A model generated the notes under the pieces. That model was not told the DNA's origin. It did not search any database and saw nothing but the letters and a program-made list of their open reading frames with translations. From Hyphomicrobiaceae bacterium (lineage in GTDB: Bacteria; Pseudomonadota; Alphaproteobacteria; Rhizobiales; Devosiaceae): a stretch of DNA of 64,000 nucleotides. The translations under genes and the position numbers were made by a program. Shown here one piece after another: positions 50,579-58,849 of this stretch; the stretch's first letter is position 1, and each line of letters opens with the position of its first letter. The stretch is taken from assembly GCA_020638065.1 (NCBI GenBank), contig JACKJG010000006.1, positions 1 through 64,000 of the forward strand, written 5' to 3'.

Positions 50579-51424
50579 TTAGAGTGACACCGCCTCGCGC
50601 ACGTCCTCGGGCGTCCAGCCCTGTTCGCGTAGCGCTCTAATGCTCATCGAACGGCGGGACTTGGAAAGCTTGTCGCCGTCATCATCGAGCAGCAGGCGGT
50701 GGAAGGTGTAGATCGGCTGGGGCAGGCCGAGCAGGAATTGCAGCAGAACGTGGATGTCGGTCGCCGCTTCGAGGTCGCGGCCGCGGGTCACGTGTGTGAT
50801 GCCTTGGGCGGCGTCGTCGATAACGACGGACAGATGGTAGGAGGTTGGCATGTCCTTGCGCGCGATCACCGCGTCGCCCCAACGGGCCGGATTGGCATAG
50901 CGGATTTGCGGCCGATCCATCGGGCTTGGCTGGGCCTGGGTGAAGGTCAGAACGCCGACCTTGCCAACCAGCTTTGGCATATCGAGCCGATATTGAACCG
51001 GATCGCCAGCGGCGATCCTTCGTTCGCGCTCCGAGCGGCCAAGATGTCTGCAGGTGCCCGGATAAAGCGGGGCGCCGTCGGGATCGGTGCCGGTTGCCGC
51101 CTCCGCGATTTCGGCGCGTGAACAAAAGCAGGGATAGGTCCAGCCGTTTTCGGCGAGCTGGTTGGCGGCATCCCGATAGATGGCAAAACGGTTTGATTGT
51201 CTGAGAACGGGTTCTTCCCATTTCAGGCCGAGCCAGGCCAGGTCCTCGAAAATGGCGTCGGTGAATTCCGGCTTGCATCGCGCGGTGTCGATATCTTCAA
51301 TGCGCAAGAGAAAACGCCCATCAAGCCCCTTGGCCCAGTCGTGGGTCTGCAGCGCCGAAAAGGCGTGGCCGAGGTGCAAAAGCCCATTGGGCGAAGGCGC
51401 GAAGCGAAGAATGGGTTGTGACAT
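50579..51424 (-). CDS. gluQ: Glutamyl-queuosine tRNA(Asp) synthetase
   Basis: The 281-residue enzyme is a truncated glutamyl-tRNA synthetase that attaches Glu to the queuosine base of tRNA-Asp. It has the HIGH-like 'LHLGH' (16-20), a zinc site of the form Cys99-x-Cys101-x19-Tyr121-x3-Cys125, which marks GluQRS, and 'DKLSKSRRSM' in place of KMSKS. It lacks the anticodon-binding domain. It lies 19 bp before the cupin start on the minus strand. Confidence 0.93.
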   Translation of the reverse strand: MSQPILRFAPSPNGLLHLGHAFSALQTHDWAKGLDGRFLLRIEDIDTARCKPEFTDAIFEDLAWLGLKWEEPVLRQSNRFAIYRDAANQLAENGWTYPCFCSRAEIAEAATGTDPDGAPLYPGTCRHLGRSERERRIAAGDPVQYRLDMPKLVGKVGVLTFTQAQPSPMDRPQIRYANPARWGDAVIARKDMPTSYHLSVVIDDAAQGITHVTRGRDLEAATDIHVLLQFLLGLPQPIYTFHRLLLDDDGDKLSKSRRSMSIRALREQGWTPEDVREAVSL

Positions 51425-51558
51425 CGAATGGCCGGCGAATGGAATGGCCCATGTTTTCCGTCATTGCGAGCGAATGCAAGTGAACGCGGCAGACCGGCCG
51501 AGTTTATGTTGCGTCCATTCTGGACCGCTTCGGCGCGACTGCGCCTTGCAATAACGCA

Positions 51559-52227
51559 GTGGATTGCCCGCACGTGACCCGCTTCCCGCCCCTGATCCGA
51601 AGCCGTGCCGACGTTGACGCGCATCTTGCGGCGCTGCTGGCGCGCGATTCGCGGCTGGTGCCGATTGCGGATCGTTGCGGGGAGGTGCCCTTGCGAATTC
51701 TGGGTGCCGGATATGCCGGACTGGTCAAAATCATCGTCGGTCAATTGCTCTCGGTGGCTGCGGCGTCGGCGATCCACCAACGATTGGAGGCGCGTCTGGG
51801 TGTCGTCACGCCGGAGGCGATGCTTGCTGCTTCCGAACAGGATTTGCGGGACCTCGGCCTGTCGCGGGCCAAGATCAAGAGTCTCAAATCCATCGCCACC
51901 GCGCTCGATGCGGGACATTTCGATCTCGGCGGACTTGGCGTGTTTGACGGCGACGAGGCGCTTCGGCTTTTGATGGATCTACCGGGTGTCGGGCGCTGGA
52001 CTGCGGAAATCTATCTGATCTCGGCGCTGGGACATCCGGACTGTTTTCCGGCCGGCGATCTGGCGCTGCGCAAAGTGGTCAGGCTGGTCGCCGCGGCCGA
52101 TGATCTTCCCAGCGAAAAGGAAGTTCGGTTGATTGCAGAGGCGTGGTCTCCGCACCGGGCGGTTGCGGCGCGGCTCTTGTGGCGCTATTTCGCGGTGTTG
52201 AGAGACAAAGAGGGAATAAGCCTGTGA
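51559..52227 (+). CDS. DNA-3-methyladenine glycosylase II (AlkA-type)
   Basis: The 222-residue enzyme removes alkylated bases. The helix-hairpin-helix is 'LPGVGRWTAEIYL' (141-153) and the catalytic Asp is Asp167 in 'FPAGDLALRKV', the HhH-GPD arrangement; the 'VGQLLSVAAASAIHQRL' segment is also typical. The start is uncertain: GTG 51559 and GTG 51574 are in frame, and no clear ribosome-binding site was seen. The stop overlaps the esterase GTG start (GTGA), so the two are co-transcribed. Confidence 0.87.
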   Translation: MDCPHVTRFPPLIRSRADVDAHLAALLARDSRLVPIADRCGEVPLRILGAGYAGLVKIIVGQLLSVAAASAIHQRLEARLGVVTPEAMLAASEQDLRDLGLSRAKIKSLKSIATALDAGHFDLGGLGVFDGDEALRLLMDLPGVGRWTAEIYLISALGHPDCFPAGDLALRKVVRLVAAADDLPSEKEVRLIAEAWSPHRAVAARLLWRYFAVLRDKEGISL

Positions 52228-52901
52228 CCGACGCGCCAAAAACACTCAACGGGCCGATGATCGAACCCAAAAGCGGGGAGGTCCGGCAATTGGTGGTTTT
52301 GCTGCACGGCTATGGTTCAGACGGAAACGATCTGATCGGCCTGGCGCCATTCTGGCACGATCACATGCCCGATGCGCTGTTCATCGCTCCCAACGCGCCG
52401 GAACGCTGCGACATCAATCCAATGGGCTTTCAATGGTTCCCGCTCGATGTCGACAAGGAATTGTCGCGCCTCGAGGGGGCGCCCGGCGCCCGCGCGGCGC
52501 TTGACCTGTTTCTCGAAACGCTGTGGCGGGAAACCGGGCTCGGCCCCGCCCAGACCGTGCTTCTCGGGTTTTCGCAGGGCGCGATGATGGCGCTCGACGT
52601 GGGGTTGCGGCTCAAGACCCAGCCCATCGCGATCATCGCCTTTTCCGGTGCCCTGATCGGGCCGGACGATGTTGCGCGTGAGATCGGCAGCCGCCCGCCG
52701 GTCTGTCTGGTGCATGGCAGCGCCGATCCGGTGGTGCCGGTCGTATCGAGCGAAATGGCAGCTGAGCAGCTGCAGAATTTGGGCGTCCGGGTCGCCAAAC
52801 AGATCGAGCCGGGGGTTGGCCACACGATCACCCCGGAAGGTTTGGGGTTTGCCCTGGCATTCCTGCGCGAAGCGGTTGCAGGCGTCTCCGAAGTTCATTG
52901 A
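52224..52901 (+). CDS. Alpha/beta-fold carboxylesterase/phospholipase (YpfH-type)
   Basis: The 225-residue protein is a small alpha/beta hydrolase of the carboxylesterase/palmitoyl-thioesterase group: 'VVLLHGYGSDGNDLIGLA', nucleophile 'LLGFSQGAMMALDVGL' (G-F-S-Q-G), Asp in 'CLVHGSADPVVPV' and His in 'EPGVGHTITPEGL'. GTG 52224 is preceded by GAGGGA and overlaps the glycosylase stop; earlier in-frame codons lie inside the glycosylase gene. It acts on acyl esters in the cytoplasm; the true substrate is unknown. Confidence 0.9.
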   Translation: MTDAPKTLNGPMIEPKSGEVRQLVVLLHGYGSDGNDLIGLAPFWHDHMPDALFIAPNAPERCDINPMGFQWFPLDVDKELSRLEGAPGARAALDLFLETLWRETGLGPAQTVLLGFSQGAMMALDVGLRLKTQPIAIIAFSGALIGPDDVAREIGSRPPVCLVHGSADPVVPVVSSEMAAEQLQNLGVRVAKQIEPGVGHTITPEGLGFALAFLREAVAGVSEVH

Positions 52902-53009
52902 ATTGGCCCGCCGCGGGCGGCCGAATGCCTTATGGCTTCACACAATTGATACAAATGGCTTAAATAAGGGCAGAGATGATTCCTGAGGAGTCTCGGAAGG
53001 GGATTTGGT

Positions 53010-53567
53010 GTGACCATTCATGTGTCACCCGAGAGTTGCCCGGCCCTGGTGCTGAACGCGGATTACAGGCCCTTGTCCTATTATCCGCTGTCCCTGTGGT
53101 CGTGGCAGGATGCGATCAAGGCCGTTTGCCTTGACCGGGTGATTATTGTCTCCGAATACGAAACCAAGGTGCACTCCCCAAGCTTCGAAATGGCGCTGCC
53201 CTCGGTGGTGGCCCTCAAGGAATATATCCAGCCTTCGCGCCATCCGGCCTTCACCCGGTTCAATGTGTTCCTGCGCGACCGGTTCCAGTGCCAATATTGC
53301 GGATCCAGACACGATCTGACCTTTGATCACGTCATTCCGCGTTCAAGGGGCGGCCGGACGACCTGGGAAAACGTGGTGGCGGCCTGCGCGCCTTGCAATC
53401 TGCGCAAATCAAACCGGCTACCGGGCGATATCGGCATGCACCCGATGCAGAAGCCCTATCAGCCAACGGTTTTCGACCTGCACAATAACGGGCGCATGTT
53501 CCCGCCCAACTATCTGCACGAAAGCTGGATGGACTATCTGTACTGGGACATCGAGCTGGAAAGCTGA
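53010..53567 (+). CDS. HNH endonuclease family protein (conserved alphaproteobacterial type)
   Basis: The 185-residue protein has a complete HNH nuclease motif: Cys94-x2-Cys97 ('FQCQYCGSR'), Asp106-His107 ('TFDHVIPRSRGG'), Asn121 ('TTWENVVAAC') and Cys126-x2-Cys129-Asn130 ('CAPCN'). The N-terminal 'ALVLNADYRPLSYYPLSLW' marks it as the single-copy family kept in most Rhizobiales, so it is probably housekeeping (DNA repair or processing) rather than a defence enzyme. GTG 53010 follows GGAAGGGGAT. Composition is normal, unlike the HNH gene at 2806-3633. Confidence 0.88.
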   Translation: MTIHVSPESCPALVLNADYRPLSYYPLSLWSWQDAIKAVCLDRVIIVSEYETKVHSPSFEMALPSVVALKEYIQPSRHPAFTRFNVFLRDRFQCQYCGSRHDLTFDHVIPRSRGGRTTWENVVAACAPCNLRKSNRLPGDIGMHPMQKPYQPTVFDLHNNGRMFPPNYLHESWMDYLYWDIELES

Positions 53568-53629
53568 CGCGGCGCGCTGATCGCGGCAAGCCGATGATGA
53601 GGTTGCTGCCACGCGCCAGAGCGATGGCG

Positions 53630-54160
53630 CTAGAGACCGGTGCCGCGATAGCGCTTGACCTGACCCATGACCGACCAGACCAGCAGGCCGGCAATGATCA
53701 ATGATATGATGGCGTTGTAGCCGGCGAAGCTGAGGCCAAGAAAGCGGAATTGCGGATCGTCGCAGGGCACGACCTTGGCGTCGTTGATATTGTTCAGATC
53801 GGAGAAGCTGAGGTCGCCACCCGCAGTGCCGGTGCACGAGGTGGGGCCGGGCCAGAATTTCCATTCGACGCCCGCGTGATAGACCGCCAGATAGATCGAC
53901 CAGATGAAGATCATGGCCGTGATTGCCGTCAGTCCAATGCGCACCGGTACGGGAATGACGCGCCAAAGAGCGATGGTCAAAGCCAGAATGGGCAGTCCGG
54001 CATAATAGGGCACGCGCTGGCCGTAGCAGAGCTCGCAGGGGATGAAGCCGCCGAGATATTGAAAGGCCAATGCACCCAGAATGGTGAAGAGGCCAATGGT
54101 GAAGGCTGCGTTGGCCCGATTGGAATTGTCACCCTTGTGGGCGTTGACAAGCGAAGTCAT
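53630..54160 (-). CDS. dsbB: Disulfide bond formation protein B
   Basis: The 176-residue membrane protein reoxidises DsbA with quinone. It has four spans; the first Cys pair Cys42-Cys45 ('FIPCELCYGQR') lies in the first periplasmic loop, the second pair Cys109 and Cys133 in the second ('SCTG', 'VPCDDPQFRF'). The 'PCELC' motif is the DsbB signature. It lies 19 bp after the YqaA-type gene on the minus strand. A large cysteine-rich secreted protein is encoded 1.5 kb away at 55119-57791, which such a system could help fold. Confidence 0.9.
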   Translation of the reverse strand: MTSLVNAHKGDNSNRANAAFTIGLFTILGALAFQYLGGFIPCELCYGQRVPYYAGLPILALTIALWRVIPVPVRIGLTAITAMIFIWSIYLAVYHAGVEWKFWPGPTSCTGTAGGDLSFSDLNNINDAKVVPCDDPQFRFLGLSFAGYNAIISLIIAGLLVWSVMGQVKRYRGTGL

Positions 54161-54179
54161 GGGCGGCTCCTTTGGCCGA

Positions 54180-54761
54180 TCAGCCCAGATATTTCAGGGC
54201 TACAAATCCACCAATCAGCAAAACCACGAAAAGTGTCAACATCAGGCCGAGGCGCTTTTCGATGAACAATCTGATCGGTTCACCGAACCAGAAGAGCAGA
54301 CCGGAAACGATAAAGAAGCGCAATCCGCGCCCGACGACGGAGACCAGAGTGAACAATAGAAGGTCAAATCCCACCGTTCCGGAGAAGATGGTCAGGACCT
54401 TGTAGGGGAAGGGCGTCACCGCGCCGATGAAAATGCCCCAGGCCCCCCATTGATCGTACCAGGTTTTCAAATTCGCGAAGGCTTCCTCTGCCCCGTAGAA
54501 ATGCAGGAGCGGCTGACCGATGGCCTGAAACAGCAAAGCGCCGATCAGGTAGCCGAAATAGGCGCCGATCACTGAAGAGAGGGTGCAGAGCAGGGCATAG
54601 AGCCACCAGAGGGTGCGCCGGGCGACAACCATGGGGATCAGAAGGATATCGGGCGGGATGGGAAAGAAGGAACTTTCCGCGAAGCTGACCGCCGCCAGGG
54701 CCCAGGGTGCGTTGGGCGAAGCGGCAAGGCCCATCAGCCAGTCATAGAGTTTTCTGATCAC
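54180..54761 (-). CDS. DedA/SNARE-associated (YqaA-type) membrane protein
   Basis: The 193-residue membrane protein has about five spans and the YqaA features 'VSFAESSFFPIPPDILLIPM', 'YFGYLIGALLFQAIGQPLL' and 'AVTPFPYKVLTIFSGTVGF'. DedA-family proteins are flippases or transporters for lipids. GTG 54761 is chosen because GAGG lies eight bases before it; codons upstream to 54860 lack a plausible start. It precedes dsbB and is divergent from tRNA-Leu. The substrate is unknown. Confidence 0.85.
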   Translation of the reverse strand: MIRKLYDWLMGLAASPNAPWALAAVSFAESSFFPIPPDILLIPMVVARRTLWWLYALLCTLSSVIGAYFGYLIGALLFQAIGQPLLHFYGAEEAFANLKTWYDQWGAWGIFIGAVTPFPYKVLTIFSGTVGFDLLLFTLVSVVGRGLRFFIVSGLLFWFGEPIRLFIEKRLGLMLTLFVVLLIGGFVALKYLG

Positions 54762-54882
54762 AGCCGGTCCTCGTTTGCGTTGCGGAGCGCCCGGCCGGGG
54801 CGCGGCGCGACTATGCGCCAATCGTCTTGCTGATTGATTGACAGGTTGTGGCCACGCCACTAAACGATGTGCCGTTCCAGCT

Positions 54883-54969
54883 GCGGGCGTGGCGGAACTG
54901 GTAGACGCGCCAGACTCAAAATCTGGTTCTGGAAACAGAGTGTCGGTTCGATTCCGACCGCCCGCACCA
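54883..54969 (+). tRNA. tRNA-Leu (anticodon CAA)
   Basis: An 87-base gene that folds as a class II tRNA. The acceptor arm GCGGGCG (54883-54889) pairs with CGCCCGC (54959-54965), with A as discriminator and an encoded CCA (54967-54969). The anticodon arm CCAGA-loop-TCTGG (54910-54926) shows CAA at 54917-54919, reading UUG leucine codons. The long variable arm is visible between the anticodon arm and the T arm (GGTTCGATTCC near 54945). Confidence 0.95.
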
Positions 54970-55074
54970 TTTCATTTGTCCTCACAGTCGCACCGGCATT
55001 CGGGTTGGCCTCCGGACGGGGCGGCCAAACGTGACCCGGGCGCTGTGCTGTTTTCTTTTGATCGTCAGAGACTT

Positions 55075-55100
55075 GCCGTCCGGACATCGGCCCGGACGGC
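55075..55100 (-). terminator. Hairpin after the repeat-protein gene
   Basis: GCCGTCCGG (55075-55083) pairs perfectly with CCGGACGGC (55092-55100) around an 8-base loop, starting 19 bases downstream of the stop codon at 55119. On the minus strand no T-run follows, so it could be a terminator without a U tract or a stabilising 3' stem. Confidence 0.5.
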
Positions 55101-55118
55101 ATGGATCTTTCACGCTGG

Positions 55119-57530
55119 CTACTTGGCCGTGACCGCGCCGTTCTGGTAGGCGGCCATGCAGTCGGTGGCGTCATGGCCGAGATAGGCTTCATCCGGTGAC
55201 GTCGACATGCCGTCGCCTTCAAAGCGCGGATCGTCACACTCGCCGTCATTGGCCCAAAGCGCCGCATCGTCACCGAAGTCGATGCCGTCGATCGTGTTTG
55301 CCGGCTGAGCGGGTGCTGCCGGTGCGGCCGGAGTTGCGGGCGCCGAGCCGTCGAGGGTGGCGCTGGCGCCGGCCTTCAGGGTGATGGTTCCTTCCTGATA
55401 GGCCGCCGCGCAATCTTCGGCATCGTGACCAACGTGATCGTCGGAACCGCCTTCGAACGCGCCTTCGCCTACAAAGCGGGAATCGTCGCACTCACCATCA
55501 TTGGCCCAGCCCGACGTATTGTCGCCGAACTGAATGCCATCGACCTCGATCAGGTCGGTGGCCAGATGGATGCGGCCCTGCTGGTAGAGCGTGGAGCAAT
55601 CGGCGGAGTCGTGGCCGCGATCCTCGTCAAGCAACACAGAGGCCGCGCCTTCGCCGGCAAAGAGCGGGTCATCGCACTCGCCATTGTCGGCGTAGCTCGA
55701 CGAGTTGTCGCCGAAATCGATGCCGTCGATCTCTACCGATCCGCCCGGTCCGATCTGGATCGAGGTGTGCTCATCCGCCCCGACCAGCCTGATGGAACCC
55801 GCCTCAAAAAGCGTCCTGCAGTCGGTGGCATCGTGCATCGCGTCTTCATCGAGAAGCGTTGCGGCCATGCCCTCTCCCTCGAAGCGAGGGTCATCGCATT
55901 CACCGTCATTGGACCAGGTGGAGCTGTCGTCTCCGAAACCGATCATGTCGGAGATCATGTCCGAGGTTCCCGAATTGCCTCCGCCGCCAACAAGGCGAAT
56001 CTTGCCCTGTTCATAGAGCGTGCGGCAATCGGTGGCGTCGTGCATGGCATCCTCGTCGAGGAGGATGGAGGCCACGCCCTCACCGGCAAAGCGCGGGTCG
56101 TCACACTCGCCGTCATTGGCATAGGCGGAGCTGTCATCGCCAAATTCCACGGCTCCGCCACTCGATGCATTGGGATCGAATGCTGGCGCGCCCTGGGCCA
56201 GTTGCACCTGTCCGGCATCGAGCAGGTTGCTGCAATCGGTCGCATCGCGTGCGATATTATCGCGATCCCACGTATCCGCGAGGCCCGGTCCGGTGAAACG
56301 CGGATCGTCGCATTCGCCGTCATTGGCATAGGGCGTGCTGTCATCTCCGAAATTGATGCTGCCATCGGCATTATAGGGGTCCGGTGCTTCGTAGACGTGG
56401 ACATGGCCCTGATTGAAGAGGCTCTCACAATCGGCTGCGTCGTGACCCATATCCACATAGCTCAGCACGTTGGCCATGCCGGGTCCGTCAAAGCGGGGAT
56501 CGTCGCACTCGTGGTTGTAGGCATATTCGGAAGTGTTGTCGCCAAAACCGGAATTGCTGACAGGCGCGGTGGAATGGTCCTGAGCGATCGCGATGGTGCC
56601 GTTGTTGTAGGCGGCCTCGCAGTCGCTGGCATCGCGCAGGATGTTGGAGCGGCTCCAGGCTTCGGCCATGCCAGAGCCTTCAAAGCGCGGATCATCGCAC
56701 TCGCCGTCATTGGCATAGGCCGAAGAATCATCTCCGAAATTGATGCTGCCATCGGCGTTGTAAGGATCGGGGGCTTGATAGACCTCGACATGGCCCTGAC
56801 TAAAGAGGGTCTGGCAGTCGGTGGCGTCATGCCCCATGTCATTGGGGCTGAGCACGTCGGCCATGCCCGGACCGTCATAGCGCGGGTCGTCGCATTCGCC
56901 GTTGTTCGCATATTCGGAACTGTCGTCGCCGAAATTGCCGGCAGGTATGGTCTGGTTGTCCGATGTGTTTCCGGTCAGATGAATGTCGCCGGACTGGAAC
57001 AGCGCCAGACAATCATTGGCGTCATGTTCAAGGTCGACGTCACTCAGGACGCCCGCCATGCCGTTGCCCTCGAAACGGGGGTCGTCGCACTCGCCGTCAT
57101 TGGACCAGTCGGAAAGATTGTCGCCAAAGGTGATGCCCGCATATTCGACGATTTCCATATCGGAATCGTTGCCGAGGAATTCGACCTTGCCGGCCAGGAA
57201 CAGGGTGCGGCAATCATTGGCGTCGTGGGCGATATTCTCGTCAAACAGGGAATCGGCTGAACCTTCGCCGTTGAAACGCGGGTCATCGCATTCGCCATCA
57301 TCTGCCCACTGGCTTTCATTGTCGCCAAAATTGATGTCGCCGACCACGTCGCCGGGATCGGGCCTGAGCGTGATCTTGCCGTCGCGGTAAAGCGTTGAAC
57401 AATCGGTGGCGTCGTGACCTTGATCCTCATCGTTCAACTCAACCGCCGAGCCTTCGCCGGAAAAACGGGGATCGTCACACTCGCCGTCATTGGACCAGAC
57501 GGATTCGTCATCGCCGAAATCGATGCCGTC
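55119..57530 (-). repeat. Twelve-copy tandem repeat inside the exported protein
   Basis: The repeats begin at residue 88 and run to the last codon. Eleven have 'NGECDDP', 'DGECDDP' or a close variant; repeat 6 has 'YNHECDDP' and repeat 11 'DGECDDSRF'. Repeat pairs 4-5 and 6-7 are closer to each other than to the rest (both join as 'APDPYNADGSINFGDD'), showing a two-unit duplication, and repeats 8 and 9 share 'LDEDAMHDATDCRTL'. On the other strand the repetition also creates a spurious open frame (55425-57260). Confidence 0.85.
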
Positions 57531-57791
57531 AATCACCATGAAAGTGGATGTGTCGGAAGTCTGCTTCTGGGCATGCGGCAATTTCTTGGATGCCGGGATC
57601 AGGCCCGGACAATCCATGCTGACCGGGGCGGCCCCGATATGCTTCTGGGCGAAGGCGTCCTGCATGGTCACGCACAGTCGCGGTGGCGAGATCGTCGCCG
57701 AATCGGCGCTTTCGGCAAACGCGGGCAGCGTTTGCAGCGTCACAAGCAGAACAAAGGCAGAGATGATGCGCGTGAGGGTGGGCAGGTGCAT
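55119..57791 (-). CDS. Secreted protein of twelve tandem Cys-Asp-rich repeats
   Basis: The 890-residue protein has a signal peptide ('IISAFVLLVTLQTLPAFA', cleaved after residue 26), a short leader with three cysteines (26-87), and then twelve tandem repeats of about 63-75 residues filling the rest. Each repeat has the core 'FGDDSSxYANDGECDDPRF' then 'EGxGMA', a variable acidic stretch and 'HDATDC' plus 'LYxxGxI'. The two cysteines per repeat should form one disulfide, so the chain could hold a row of small, acidic, perhaps calcium-binding modules. Similar single modules occur at the end of caspase-like proteins in Hyphomicrobiales; I do not know a protein made only of them. The start at 57791 follows GGAGG with six bases of spacing. 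Confidence 0.85.
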   Translation of the reverse strand: MHLPTLTRIISAFVLLVTLQTLPAFAESADSATISPPRLCVTMQDAFAQKHIGAAPVSMDCPGLIPASKKLPHAQKQTSDTSTFMVIDGIDFGDDESVWSNDGECDDPRFSGEGSAVELNDEDQGHDATDCSTLYRDGKITLRPDPGDVVGDINFGDNESQWADDGECDDPRFNGEGSADSLFDENIAHDANDCRTLFLAGKVEFLGNDSDMEIVEYAGITFGDNLSDWSNDGECDDPRFEGNGMAGVLSDVDLEHDANDCLALFQSGDIHLTGNTSDNQTIPAGNFGDDSSEYANNGECDDPRYDGPGMADVLSPNDMGHDATDCQTLFSQGHVEVYQAPDPYNADGSINFGDDSSAYANDGECDDPRFEGSGMAEAWSRSNILRDASDCEAAYNNGTIAIAQDHSTAPVSNSGFGDNTSEYAYNHECDDPRFDGPGMANVLSYVDMGHDAADCESLFNQGHVHVYEAPDPYNADGSINFGDDSTPYANDGECDDPRFTGPGLADTWDRDNIARDATDCSNLLDAGQVQLAQGAPAFDPNASSGGAVEFGDDSSAYANDGECDDPRFAGEGVASILLDEDAMHDATDCRTLYEQGKIRLVGGGGNSGTSDMISDMIGFGDDSSTWSNDGECDDPRFEGEGMAATLLDEDAMHDATDCRTLFEAGSIRLVGADEHTSIQIGPGGSVEIDGIDFGDNSSSYADNGECDDPLFAGEGAASVLLDEDRGHDSADCSTLYQQGRIHLATDLIEVDGIQFGDNTSGWANDGECDDSRFVGEGAFEGGSDDHVGHDAEDCAAAYQEGTITLKAGASATLDGSAPATPAAPAAPAQPANTIDGIDFGDDAALWANDGECDDPRFEGDGMSTSPDEAYLGHDATDCMAAYQNGAVTAK

Positions 57792-57848
57792 GTTCGTCCT
57801 CCAGAACCGGGCCTTGGCGGGCACTCTAGGACGGAAAAGTGACGAGTT

Positions 57849-58817
57849 CTAGTCGGCAGGTGTCACGGTTGCACTTTGTGCGGATACGACCGGTTTGCGC
57901 TCGGCCCGGGAGAACAGAACGGCACCAAGGACAACAAGCGCGGCCCCGGCGGCATGAAAGATGGTGAAAGGCTCCTTGAGCACGATCACGGCAAGGGCGA
58001 TGGTCATGATCGGTCCGAAAGTTCCCGTGGCGGAAGTCACGCGGGCGCCGACGCGATGGATGGCAGCATTGAGCATGAAAGAGGGCAGGATGGTGCCGAC
58101 AATGCCGAGCGCCAGGCCGTAGGCCCAGATGGTCGGGCTAAGGTTGCCCAGCGAGCCGAACCCATGGATCGCGGCGTCCTGGCTGATGGCGATCAGGCCG
58201 GCCGACGACATGCCGATGCAGGTAAAAAGCAGGGTTCCGGTCCAGGCCATGACGTTCTTGGCGAGCAATTGGTAGAGCGCGAACAGAAGCCCGCTGGCCA
58301 GAACCAGCAGCGTGCCTTCGATCAGACCTTCGGTCCTGATGGTCAGGTTCCAGCCGAAAATCACCGCAAGGCCCGCCCATGAAACGAGCATGGCGGGGAT
58401 GATGCCCTTCTTCATCGTATGGCCGAAAAAGGCGATGCCGAGGCCCACCGTGAAAAAGGGATAGGTGAACAGAACCAGCCGTTCATATTGTGCGGAAACG
58501 AAATTGAGTCCGGCGAAATCGAGATAGGACGCGGCGTAATAGCCAAGCGACCCCACGCCTGCGGCGGCCAGAACATTGCGCAGGGTCAGGCGCTTGATCA
58601 GTTCGGGCGTGCGCCACAGCGTGACCCCGAGAATGGCGAGGTAAAGCGGCACGGCAACCAGCATGCGCAGGGCAAGAACTGTTTCGGTTGGCGTTCCCTC
58701 GAAATAGGCAAGCTTGATGAAAATGCCCTTGGTGGCAAAGAACAGGGCGCCGCCGATGGCCAGAACATAGCCAATGAGATCGGGTGGGCTTTGCGGCGCG
58801 GAATCGGGCTGAGGCAT
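57849..58817 (-). CDS. EamA/DMT-family transporter
   Basis: The 322-residue membrane protein has ten predicted spans in two EamA repeats, the first around 'GYVLAIGGALFFATKGIFIK', the second around 'LLVLASGLLFALYQLLAK'. It should export a metabolite. The ATG at 58817 gives a short lead before the first span; a TTG at 58859 is in frame but adds an odd Ser/Pro-rich stretch. It lies downstream of corA (which ends at 58850) on the same strand and before the repeat protein. The substrate is not known. Confidence 0.85.
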   Translation of the reverse strand: MPQPDSAPQSPPDLIGYVLAIGGALFFATKGIFIKLAYFEGTPTETVLALRMLVAVPLYLAILGVTLWRTPELIKRLTLRNVLAAAGVGSLGYYAASYLDFAGLNFVSAQYERLVLFTYPFFTVGLGIAFFGHTMKKGIIPAMLVSWAGLAVIFGWNLTIRTEGLIEGTLLVLASGLLFALYQLLAKNVMAWTGTLLFTCIGMSSAGLIAISQDAAIHGFGSLGNLSPTIWAYGLALGIVGTILPSFMLNAAIHRVGARVTSATGTFGPIMTIALAVIVLKEPFTIFHAAGAALVVLGAVLFSRAERKPVVSAQSATVTPAD

Positions 58818-58849
58818 GGCGGGACTTGAATTGGCGCTCGGCGGACTAG

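Noticed and set aside
53010..53567. Second HNH gene as a defence system
   Set aside because: Its composition is normal and the family is kept as a single copy in most relatives, so it is probably a core gene.
55425..57260. A 611-codon open frame on the plus strand opposite the repeat protein
   Set aside because: It mirrors the twelve repeats of the real minus-strand gene, has no domain sense, and arises because repeated GC-rich codons avoid stops on the other strand.
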